The translations under genes were made by a program, and so were the position numbers. A DNA stretch of 43,496 nt from JAEUPI01 sp036520715. Lineage in GTDB: Bacteria; Pseudomonadota; Gammaproteobacteria; Burkholderiales; Burkholderiaceae_C. Below the pieces are notes generated by a model, which saw only the letters and a list, made by a program, of their open reading frames with translations, had not been told where the DNA came from and made no database searches. The stretch is taken from the NCBI GenBank assembly GCA_036520715.1, contig DATDJF010000088.1, positions 1 through 43,496 of the forward strand, read 5' to 3'. Below are positions 33,945 through 40,746 of this stretch, one piece after another; within the stretch, counting starts at the first letter, position 1; every line of letters starts with the position of its first letter.

Positions 33945-35462
33945 TCAGCGCGCCGCGGTCTTTTGCGGCAGCTCAGCAGCGCCGTCGTAGCCGCCGCCGA
34001 GCGCACGCACCAGCGCGACCTCGTTGGCCAGATGCCGCGCCTTGAAGTTGGTGTTGAGGCTGCGCTGCGTCAGCACGTTGGTCTGCGCGGTCAACACGAC
34101 CAGGAAGTTGCCCAGGCCGGCTCGATAGCGCTGCACCGCGAGTTCGTAGGCCGCCTCCGCGGCGGCCGTGGCGTCGCGCTGCGCCAGCTGCTGGCGCTCG
34201 ATCGCGCGCAGGCCGGTCAGTTCGTCGGCCACCTCGCGCAGCGCGCGTTGCAGCGCGCCGTTGTAGGCCTCGATCGACACATCGACCTCGGCCCGCCGCG
34301 CGTCGAGGTTGGCCTGCAGGCGGCCGGCGTCGAACAACGGCAGGTGCAGCGCGGGGCCGGCGCCGTAGACCAGCGAGCCGGCATCGAACAGGCGGTTCAG
34401 CCCGAGCGACGACAGGCCGACGAACGCCGTGAGATTGACGTTGGGATAGAACTGCGCGCGTGCGGCATCGCTGTCGCGCAGCGCCGCCTCGACGCGCCAG
34501 CGCTGCGCCACCAGGTCGGCACGGCGACCGAGCAGATCGGCCGGCAAGCTCGCGGGCACGGCGACCGAGGCGATCGGATCGAGCGTCGGCGCCAGCGCGT
34601 CGAGCGCCTGCGGGCCGATGCCCACCAGTTCGGCCAGGCCGTGGCGAGCGCGACCGATCGCTTCGCTCAACGTTTCGATCTCGACCTTCGACTGCGCCAC
34701 CAGGCCCTCGGCCTGCTTGAGGTCGACCTGCGTGTCCAGGCCGGCGCCGATGCGCTGGCGCACCAGCGACACCACCTGTTCGCGCTGCGTCAGCGCCTCG
34801 CTGGCGACCACCTGCAACTCGATCAGGCGGGCCAGATTGAAGTAGCTGCCGGCCACGTTGGCGGCCAGCAGCACGCGTGCGGCCTGGGCATCGGCCTGCG
34901 TGGCGCGCCACTGGCCGATCGCCGAATCGAGCGTGGCGCGCTGGCGGCCGAAGAGGTCGAGCTCCCAACTGACGCCGGCCGTCACGTCGGCGGTCCAGCG
35001 GGTCGAGCCCGCCAGCGGCGGTGGGTAGATGCCGTTCTCGTTGAAGCGCTGGTACGTGGCATCGGCGTTGAGCGCGCCCAGTGGCTTGCGCGCCGCGTCG
35101 GCGGCGCGCACCGCGGCGTCGGCCATGCGCATGCGGGCCTGCACGACATGCAGCTGCGGCTGGCTGGCCAGCGCCTGCTCGACCAGGCGGTCGAGCGTGG
35201 CGTCGCCATAGCGGCTCCACCAGCGGCTGTCGGGCCAGGTGATCGGCGTCGCGGCGGCGCCCAGCGCGCCGGCCTCGGCCATCGGCGGGCCCGGCGGCGC
35301 CGCGGTCGGCGTGGCGCAACCCATCAGCAGCACCGCGCTGGCCAGCACCGCGATGGCGGCGGTGCCGGCCGTCAGCGACGCGGCACGCGCTCTTTCGCCG
35401 ATCTTGTGCGGAAGGTGCGGCAGATGCGGCAGGTGCATCCACTGGCGCAACGAGCGCTTCAT
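33945..35462 (-). CDS. Outer-membrane factor lipoprotein (NodT/OprM family)
   Basis: 505 aa. A lipobox LLMGC (Cys49) is followed by the family start WPDSRWWSRYGDATLDRLVEQALASQP and two copies of the alpha-hairpin/beta-strand unit (70-270 and 280-490), with GVSWELDLFGRQRATLDSA and RRAEVDVSIEAYNGALQRALREVADEL. It forms the trimeric TolC-like channel of the efflux system. The first 20 residues contain HLPHLPHLPH, encoded by a 9-bp tandem repeat, which makes the signal peptide unusually long; the ATG at codon 9 is an alternative start. The start overlaps the marR stop (ATGA), implying translational coupling. Confidence 0.92.
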   Translation of the reverse strand: MKRSLRQWMHLPHLPHLPHKIGERARAASLTAGTAAIAVLASAVLLMGCATPTAAPPGPPMAEAGALGAAATPITWPDSRWWSRYGDATLDRLVEQALASQPQLHVVQARMRMADAAVRAADAARKPLGALNADATYQRFNENGIYPPPLAGSTRWTADVTAGVSWELDLFGRQRATLDSAIGQWRATQADAQAARVLLAANVAGSYFNLARLIELQVVASEALTQREQVVSLVRQRIGAGLDTQVDLKQAEGLVAQSKVEIETLSEAIGRARHGLAELVGIGPQALDALAPTLDPIASVAVPASLPADLLGRRADLVAQRWRVEAALRDSDAARAQFYPNVNLTAFVGLSSLGLNRLFDAGSLVYGAGPALHLPLFDAGRLQANLDARRAEVDVSIEAYNGALQRALREVADELTGLRAIERQQLAQRDATAAAEAAYELAVQRYRAGLGNFLVVLTAQTNVLTQRSLNTNFKARHLANEVALVRALGGGYDGAAELPQKTAAR

Positions 35463-35950
35463 GCGGCCTCGCTGTCGGTTTGCAGCGCCGCGCCGTTGTC
35501 GGCCATGCGGGTGAGCAGGCGGCGCAACTGCTTCCATTCGGTCTCGCTGAAGCCGCGCAGGAAGTCGTTGTTGACGGCGGCCAGCACGAACGGGATCTTC
35601 TTGGCGACCGCTTCGCCGGATGCCGTGAGGCGCAGGTGCACGACGCGGCGGTCGGCCTCGGAACGCACCCGTTCGAGCAGGCCCTTGGCCTCGAGGCGGT
35701 CGAGCATGCGCGTCACCGCGCCGGCGTCGATGCCCATCTCGCGGGCCAGCTCGATCGCGTTGCTGGCACGGCCGAGCTTGAGCATCCACAGCGGCTTCCA
35801 CTGCGCGTCGGTGAGGTCGTGCTGCACCATGCGGCGGTCGACCTCGCGCCGCATCTGCAGCATCACGCTGAACAGCTGGTGCGCCACGCTGTTGCTCAGG
35901 TCGTAGTTGCGGCCGTCGTACAGCGAGCAGGGTTTGGGGGTCGGTGCCAT
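35459..35950 (-). CDS. MarR-family repressor of the efflux operon
   Basis: 163 aa. It has the winged helix fold of MarR: AQWKPLWMLKLGRASNAIELAREMGIDAGAVTRMLDRLEAKGLLER holds the recognition helix, and SEADRRVVHLRLTASGE is the wing with its conserved Asp-Arg-Arg. First gene of a four-gene operon (repressor, outer-membrane channel, membrane fusion protein, pump). Such repressors are released by the drug that the pump exports, for example a phenolic or aromatic acid. Two perfect palindromes lie just upstream of the start. No clear ribosome site is visible. Confidence 0.92.
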   Translation of the reverse strand: MAPTPKPCSLYDGRNYDLSNSVAHQLFSVMLQMRREVDRRMVQHDLTDAQWKPLWMLKLGRASNAIELAREMGIDAGAVTRMLDRLEAKGLLERVRSEADRRVVHLRLTASGEAVAKKIPFVLAAVNNDFLRGFSETEWKQLRRLLTRMADNGAALQTDSEAA

Positions 35951-35956
35951 TGGCGC

Positions 35957-35984
35957 GTCAATGATTGACTAGGCAAAGTTTGCC
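35957..35984. promoter_or_regulatory. Two adjacent 13-bp palindromes, marR operator candidate
   Basis: GTCAATGATTGAC (35957-35969) and GGCAAAGTTTGCC (35972-35984) are both perfect with a one-base centre, and their centres are 15 bp apart. They end 7 bp upstream of the marR start. A further half-site (GGCAAA) lies at 35991-35996. A weak promoter (TTGCCT ... TAGTCA on the minus strand) would be covered by both. MarR repressors bind such sites and autoregulate. Confidence 0.65.
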
Positions 35985-36063
35985 GCAGCAGGCAAATCCA
36001 CGGCGACGGCATGGCTTTCGCGCCGCATCGCGGCGCGCGGCACGCTCGAACGTCGTTGCCGCG

Positions 36064-36591
36064 TCAGCTCGCCATCAGCTGCCGGCGCGCGCGGTGCAGC
36101 CGCACGAACAGGTTCTGCTCGCTGATGCCGAGCATGCGGCACACCACCTCGCTGGTGTGGTCGCGCATCACACGCAGTTGCATGGCGTCGCGCAGGCCGG
36201 CAGGCAGCGCGGCGATGCGCGCCAGCGCGCTCGCCAGCAGTTCGCGGTGCTCGGCCACCTCATCGGGGCGCGGTAACGGGCATGCCAGCGAGCACTCGTC
36301 GTCGGCATCGCAGGTGTCCAGGCTGTCGTGGCCCGAGCGCTCGCGCACCAGGTCGACGATCTTGTGGCGCAGGATCGCCACCAGCCAGCTGCGCGGCGCC
36401 GAGCGGCCGCCGAAGCTGGCGCGGCCGGTCATCACCGCCTCGAAGACGTCGTGCACCAGGTCTTCGGCGAGCGCCGGATCCTGCAGGCGCCGCCGCGCGT
36501 AGTGCACCAGGAAGGCACGGTGTTCGGCGAGGTCGCTCCAGCCGAGCGTGATGGGCGCGGATGGGGCAGTGGGCGTGGCCAAAGGGTTCAT
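36064..36591 (-). CDS. ECF-family RNA polymerase sigma factor without adjacent anti-sigma
   Basis: 175 aa, normal ECF length. Region 2 lies at about 22-90 (DLAEHRAFLVHYARRRLQDPALAEDLVHDVFEAVM broken by family signs, with SWLVAILRHKIVDLVRER), and region 4 at about 120-170 (LPAGLRDAMQLRVMRDHTSEVVCRMLGISEQNLFVRLHRARRQL). A linker holds three cysteines (TCDADDECSLAC), a possible metal or redox site. No anti-sigma gene follows; the next gene downstream is marR, after 113 bp. Group assignment is not possible by eye. No strong ribosome site precedes the ATG. Confidence 0.88.
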   Translation of the reverse strand: MNPLATPTAPSAPITLGWSDLAEHRAFLVHYARRRLQDPALAEDLVHDVFEAVMTGRASFGGRSAPRSWLVAILRHKIVDLVRERSGHDSLDTCDADDECSLACPLPRPDEVAEHRELLASALARIAALPAGLRDAMQLRVMRDHTSEVVCRMLGISEQNLFVRLHRARRQLMAS

Positions 36592-36717
36592 GCTGTGCGC
36601 TTGGTTCGTGCTCGGGTGCCGGCACTGTCGCGGCACACCCTCGCGCGAGCCTCACCAAAGCTCACAGCCAGATAACATCGATGTAAGAACGCGCCACAAC
36701 GGGGCGACAGTCCCGAC

Positions 36718-37443
36718 ATGGAAGCCGTGATGGGAGCAGCCATCCTCGTTGCCGAAGACCAGGCCGACATCCGCGACCTGATCACGCTGAACCTGCGCCA
36801 CGCCGGCTACGACGTGACGCCGGTGGCCGACGGCCGCGCCGCGCTGGACAGCCAGGCCGATCGCAGCAGCGACCTGCTGATCCTCGACCTGATGATGCCG
36901 GGCCTGGACGGCCTGGAGGTCTGCAAGGCGCTGCGCGGCAGGGGCCGCGCGATGCCGATCCTGATGCTGACCGCCAAGTCGACCGAGCTCGACCGTGTGC
37001 TGGGCCTCGAGCTCGGCGCCGACGACTACCTGACCAAGCCGTTCTCGATGGCCGAGCTGCTGGCGCGCGTGAAGGCGCTGCTGCGCCGCGCCGACCTGAT
37101 GCGCCAGGCGCAGAGCCAGGCGCAGGGCGCGGGCAGCGCGCTGCGCAACGGCGAGGTCGAGATCGCGGTGGCGCGCCGCGAGGTGCGCGTGCGCGGGCAG
37201 GCGGTGGAGCTGACCGCGCTGGAGTTCGACCTGCTGCTGTACTTCGCGCAGCACCCGGGGCACGTGTTCTCGCGAGCGCAGTTGCTCGATGCGGTGTGGG
37301 GCTACTCGCACGAGGGCTACGAGCACACCGTGACCACGCACATCAACCGCCTGCGTGCCAAGCTCGAAACCGACGCGATGCGCCCGACGGTGATCCTCAC
37401 CGTGCGCGGCGCCGGCTACAAGATGCGCGACGCGCCGCCATGA
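36718..37443 (+). CDS. OmpR/PhoB-family response regulator
   Basis: 241 aa. Receiver: ILVAEDQADIRDLITLNLRHAGY, phospho-acceptor Asp in LLILDLMMPGLDGLE, LTAKS and YLTKPFS. Winged helix: LTALEFDLLLYFAQHPGHVFSRAQLLDAVWGYSHEGYEHTVTTHINRLR, with TVRGAGYKM at the end. The ATG at 36718 is used; a second ATG at 36730 (MGAAILVAEDQ) has GGAAG upstream and is equally possible. The kinase gene starts 7 bp after its stop. The promoter must lie in 36592-36717, where a 10-bp palindrome (ACATCGATGT, 36675-36684) is seen. Confidence 0.92.
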   Translation: MEAVMGAAILVAEDQADIRDLITLNLRHAGYDVTPVADGRAALDSQADRSSDLLILDLMMPGLDGLEVCKALRGRGRAMPILMLTAKSTELDRVLGLELGADDYLTKPFSMAELLARVKALLRRADLMRQAQSQAQGAGSALRNGEVEIAVARREVRVRGQAVELTALEFDLLLYFAQHPGHVFSRAQLLDAVWGYSHEGYEHTVTTHINRLRAKLETDAMRPTVILTVRGAGYKMRDAPP

Positions 37444-37450
37444 GGCGTGA

Positions 37451-39004
37451 ATGACCGTCCGCCTGCGGCTGGCGTTGACGATCTTCGTGATCGGCGTGTG
37501 CACCGCGCTCGGCGTGCTGGTCACGGTGGCGATGGCGTTCCAGCGCTTCGAGCACGAGAGCACCTACGAGCGCGCCAACGCCTTCGTCGGCCGCGTGGTC
37601 GACCTGCATCCCGACCTGCTCGACCTGCAGATGCGCGATCCGGTCGGCTTCACCGGCTTCCTGCGCAACCTGCTGCTGTTCGAGCCCGATTCGCAGCTCT
37701 ATCTGCTCGATGCCGGTGGCACCGTGCTGGCCGCCAGCGGCCGCGTGCAGCCGGCGCCCGGCTTCAAGGTGCGGCTCGACCCGGTGCGGCAGGCGGTGGC
37801 GATCGCGGGCGACCGCCGCCGCGCGCCGTACGTGATGGGGGACGACCCGGAGCACATGAACCTCGATGCGGTGATCGCGGCGCGGCCCTTGCGGCGTGCG
37901 GTGATCCGCCCCGACGCCGCGACCGCGGGTTACCTGTACCTGGTGTGCCAGCCGCCGGGGCTCAACGTCGGCCATGTCGAGGTCTACCGCAGCAGCCTGA
38001 TGGGCACCTCGCTGCTCGGATTGGCGGGCCTGATCGTGCTGATGACGCTGCTGGCGGCGTGGATCGTCGCCACCGTGACGCGGCCGCTGCGCGACTTGAG
38101 CGACGCGGTGGCACGCGCACAGCGCGAAGGCTTCGATGGTGCGGCAGCGGTCGACGCGGCGCCGGCGGCACCGACGGCGCGGCCTCGTGACGAGTTCGCG
38201 CAGTTGCGCGCGGGCTTTCACGCGATGCTGACGCGCCTGCGTTCGCAGTGGGATGCGTTGCGGCGGCTCGACCAGTTTCGCCGCGAGAGCGTCAGCAACC
38301 TGTCGCACGACCTGCGCTCGCCGCTGACTGCGACGGTGGCGTGCCTGGAAACCCTCGACCGCCGCTGGGCGGCCGACCCGGCGCGTGCCGACGACCGCGC
38401 GATGCTCGAGGTCGCGCTGCGCAACACGCGCAACGCCGCGCAACTCGTGCGCTCGCTGGGCGACCTGGCGCTGCTCGACGAACCGGCGTTCAAGCTGCAG
38501 CCGATGACGGTGGACCTGGGCGAACTGCTCGACGACATCGTGATGCGGTTCGCCGATCGGGCGGCGCAGCAGGAGGTGGCGTTGCGCAACGATGGCAGCG
38601 TCGATGGCACGGTGGCCGCTGCGGTCGACATCGAGCTGTTCGAGCGGGCCGTCGCCAACCTGGTGGACAACGCGCTCAAGCACACCGCTGCCGGCGGGCA
38701 GGTCACGCTGCAGGCGCGCAACGTCGACCACCAGGTGCAGGTCACCGTGCGCGACGACGGCAGCGGCATTGCCGCCGAACACCTGCAGCACCTGTTCGAC
38801 CGCCTGTACACCGGCTCCGGCGCCCGCGGTGATGCCGATGGCGGCAAGGGGCTCGGGCTGGCGATCGTCAAGCGCATCGTCGAGCTGCACCACGGCGAGG
38901 TGGCGGTGCACAGCGAGCCCGCTCGGGGCACCGAGGTGACGATCCGGCTGCCGCGCGACGCGGCAGCGGCCGCGCCGCCGACCACTGCACCGGCCGGGCA
39001 ATGA
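37451..39004 (+). CDS. Two-component sensor histidine kinase
   Basis: 517 aa. Two membrane helices (about 7-29 and 185-208) flank a periplasmic sensor of about 150 residues. A HAMP linker follows (TRPLRDLSDAVARAQREG), then a dimerisation domain with the phospho-acceptor His in SNLSHDLRSPLTATVACL, and an ATPase domain (NLVDNALKHTAAGG, VRDDGSGIAAEHL, GKGLGLAIVKRIVELHHG). The GAGG inside the regulator stop region gives a ribosome site 5 nt before the ATG, so regulator and kinase are one operon. The signal is unknown. The stop codon lies within a terminator that serves the opposite strand. Confidence 0.92.
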   Translation: MTVRLRLALTIFVIGVCTALGVLVTVAMAFQRFEHESTYERANAFVGRVVDLHPDLLDLQMRDPVGFTGFLRNLLLFEPDSQLYLLDAGGTVLAASGRVQPAPGFKVRLDPVRQAVAIAGDRRRAPYVMGDDPEHMNLDAVIAARPLRRAVIRPDAATAGYLYLVCQPPGLNVGHVEVYRSSLMGTSLLGLAGLIVLMTLLAAWIVATVTRPLRDLSDAVARAQREGFDGAAAVDAAPAAPTARPRDEFAQLRAGFHAMLTRLRSQWDALRRLDQFRRESVSNLSHDLRSPLTATVACLETLDRRWAADPARADDRAMLEVALRNTRNAAQLVRSLGDLALLDEPAFKLQPMTVDLGELLDDIVMRFADRAAQQEVALRNDGSVDGTVAAAVDIELFERAVANLVDNALKHTAAGGQVTLQARNVDHQVQVTVRDDGSGIAAEHLQHLFDRLYTGSGARGDADGGKGLGLAIVKRIVELHHGEVAVHSEPARGTEVTIRLPRDAAAAAPPTTAPAGQ

Positions 39005-39027
39005 AAAAGGGCCTGCAAGCAGGCCCT
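39003..39027 (-). terminator. Intrinsic terminator of the cytochrome P460 gene
   Basis: On the minus strand, AGGGCCTGC and GCAGGCCCT form a perfect 9-bp stem with a minimal loop, followed by TTTTT. It lies 18 bp after the cytochrome stop and overlaps the last bases of the opposing kinase gene. Confidence 0.85.
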
Positions 39028-39044
39028 GTGCGTCGCAGAGGACG

Positions 39045-39848
39045 TCAGCGCTTGGCCACCGTCGTCAGCGGATCGATCGAGAAGGTGAAGCTTTTCTTGT
39101 CGAGCGGCTTGTGGCAGGCCAGGCACTCGGCCTGGTTGACCCCGGGCCGGTGCTTCTTGTCGGCCGTGAAGACGGCGTAGTTCCAGTTTTCGTTGCGCAG
39201 CATCTCGGGAACGCTGCTGCCCCAGCCCTCGCGCCGCTCCATCACCGCGAAGGCGACGAAGCGCTCGGGCTCGAAGAAGCCGTTGGCGCCGGCGACGGGC
39301 TTCTTGTCGGCGCCTTGCTTGGCGGCGAACTGCTCGAGCACCAGCACCGAGCCGTCGGGCAATGCCTTGCCTTCCTTGGCCGCCTGCAGCGCGACCGGGT
39401 TGGCGTACAGGTAGCGCACCTGATTGATGTCGGGCCGGTTCACCGTCTGGTACAGCGTGAAGGTGGAGCGGTAGTTCTCGGGGAATCCGACCTTGGTGGT
39501 CGAGAGGTTGGGCAGGAAGTCCGACTTCGCCGTCGAGGTGCCGGCGCCCGGCAATGACGAGAAGTAGGCAGCGACGTTGGCGATGTCTTCGGGGCTCAGT
39601 TGCGCCGCGATCGCGCCCATCACGGCGTTCTTGCGCGAACCGTCTTTCAACTGCCGCAGCTGGCTGGCCAGGTACGCCGACTTCTGCCCGGCCAGGTTGG
39701 GGATGTTGTCGGCCACGCTGACGCCGTTGAGGCCGTGGCAGGCCGAGCACACGGCCTCCGCGCGTGCCTTGCCGGCGCCTGCATCCTGGGCCGACACGCC
39801 TGCCGATGCGACAGCCGTGAGGGTGAGACAGCCAATCCAGGTCTTCAT
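39045..39848 (-). CDS. Cytochrome c fused to cytochrome P460 domain
   Basis: 267 aa. Signal peptide (1-20, ending VSA). Residues 24-100 are a class I cytochrome c with CSACH (Cys34, Cys37, His38) and a distal Met probably in NAVMGAI. Residues 118-267 are a P460-type domain: NYRSTFTLYQTVNRPDINQVRYLYANPVAL, LPDGSVLVLEQF, FVAFAVMERREGWG, and a C-terminal CLACH (Cys242, Cys245, His246). P460 proteins carry a Lys-crosslinked heme c and oxidise hydroxylamine or bind NO. The fused domain could pass electrons straight to a carrier heme. AGGAG lies 6 nt before the ATG. An intrinsic terminator follows, so it is a single-gene unit. Confidence 0.87.
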   Translation of the reverse strand: MKTWIGCLTLTAVASAGVSAQDAGAGKARAEAVCSACHGLNGVSVADNIPNLAGQKSAYLASQLRQLKDGSRKNAVMGAIAAQLSPEDIANVAAYFSSLPGAGTSTAKSDFLPNLSTTKVGFPENYRSTFTLYQTVNRPDINQVRYLYANPVALQAAKEGKALPDGSVLVLEQFAAKQGADKKPVAGANGFFEPERFVAFAVMERREGWGSSVPEMLRNENWNYAVFTADKKHRPGVNQAECLACHKPLDKKSFTFSIDPLTTVAKR

Positions 39849-40033
39849 GCGCTCTCCTTTGGTGGGCCCGTTCGGGCGAGGCTACGTCGGTGTGCGCCCG
39901 TGCTTCTTACAAGGAAGGAGCAATCGTGCGCCGCTGGCCGTGTGTACGCAGCCGCGATACGCGCCCATCCGGCGAACGGATTCGGATATCGACTCAGGGA
40001 TTACGCTAGAAGCGTGGCCGCGCGCGCAGCCGA

Positions 40034-40049
40034 CGGGCCTCCCGGCCCG
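40034..40049 (-). terminator. Hairpin after the gene at 40054
   Basis: CGGGCC - TCCC - GGCCCG is a perfect 6-bp stem 5 bp beyond the stop codon. No T-run follows, so its role as a terminator is uncertain. Confidence 0.35.
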
Positions 40050-40053
40050 GATT

Positions 40054-40503
40054 TCAGAGCGTCGCGGGCTCGGTGGGTGCGCCTTCGAGCAGCATCTGCA
40101 GGTGAACGGCGAGGCGGCCGATCTCCTGCTCGATCTGCAGCGAGAAGCCTTTGCGGCCGCCGCGCTCGTCGGCCAGCAGCCGCAACAGCGCCATCTGCGA
40201 GCAGGCGAGGTCGTGCCAGTGCTCGGCCAGGTGGTTGGCGATGCGCGGATATTGTTCGCTCAAGGCCTTCGGACGGGCCTTCTGCGGCAGCGCCAGCAGC
40301 CAGTCGATGGCCTTGCCGGTGAGCGCGCGGTCGCTCGGCGAGAGCGGGCGCCGCTGCTCTTCCCAATGACCCGGCAGCAGTTTTTCCAGCGCCACGATGG
40401 CGGCGGGCTTGTCGGCCTCTTTGCGCGCCTCATTGACGTCGGTGATTTCGAACTCGATCAGCCCGGAGGGGTTGAACGGTTGCTTGCCTGGGTTGTCGGA
40501 CAT
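40054..40503 (-). CDS. Unrecognised small cytoplasmic protein
   Basis: 149 aa. I do not recognise the family. There is no signal peptide, no membrane span and only one Cys. It begins MSDNPGKQPFNPSGLIEFEI and continues with a helical, Leu/Ala-rich body (LTGKAIDWLLALPQKARPKALSEQYPRIANHLAEHW, shown here only as composition). The end is a helix-like stretch with Arg, Glu and Leu (EIGRLAVHLQMLLEG). An in-frame ATG at 40554 would add 17 residues. AGAG lies 3 nt before the ATG chosen, which is weak. Codon use is that of the neighbours. Confidence 0.65.
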   Translation of the reverse strand: MSDNPGKQPFNPSGLIEFEITDVNEARKEADKPAAIVALEKLLPGHWEEQRRPLSPSDRALTGKAIDWLLALPQKARPKALSEQYPRIANHLAEHWHDLACSQMALLRLLADERGGRKGFSLQIEQEIGRLAVHLQMLLEGAPTEPATL

Positions 40504-40651
40504 GGGCTCTGAAGAGAAACGAGACAGGGTGATGTCCGCGATCATGTCATGCACCCATCACGTGCGACCGGCCGTACGCGTGAGATGCGCCCACCCATTC
40601 GTTGCCGTTACCGCCTGCGCGCACGCGTCGTGAAAAATTCGCCGCGGGTTA

Positions 40652-40675
40652 CAGATGTGCGGCGCCGCGCATCTG
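40652..40675. promoter_or_regulatory. 24-bp near-perfect palindrome upstream of uvrA
   Basis: CAGATG and CATCTG flank a self-complementary GCGGCGCCGC; the only mismatch is one T/G pair. It lies 71-95 bp before uvrA and about 150 bp before the divergent gene at 40503. The shape suits a dimeric regulator or a cruciform. It is not a LexA box (no CTG-N10-CAG). Confidence 0.5.
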
Positions 40676-40730
40676 CATGCGCGGCAATGGGCATCCGTGC
40701 GGTCGTGCACGCGCGCTGTGCGCACTTCCG

Positions 40731-40736
40731 TAGAAT
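40731..40736 (+). promoter_or_regulatory. Possible -10 box of uvrA
   Basis: TAGAAT would start transcription at about 40743, only a few bases before the ATG at 40747, giving an almost leaderless mRNA. This fits the lack of a ribosome site. The -35 region is poor. Confidence 0.35.
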
Positions 40737-40746
40737 GTCCGGCCCC

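Noticed and set aside
39926..40009. A 27-codon frame from a GTG preceded by AAGGAAGGAG, in the gap between the cytochrome and the gene at 40054
   Set aside because: The ribosome-like site is strong, but the peptide is Arg-rich without any pattern, starts at GTG, and no downstream gene on that strand needs a leader peptide. Probably chance.
40504..40746. A LexA (SOS) box upstream of uvrA
   Set aside because: I looked for CTG-N10-CAG in the gap and found none; the 24-bp palindrome has the opposite arm order.
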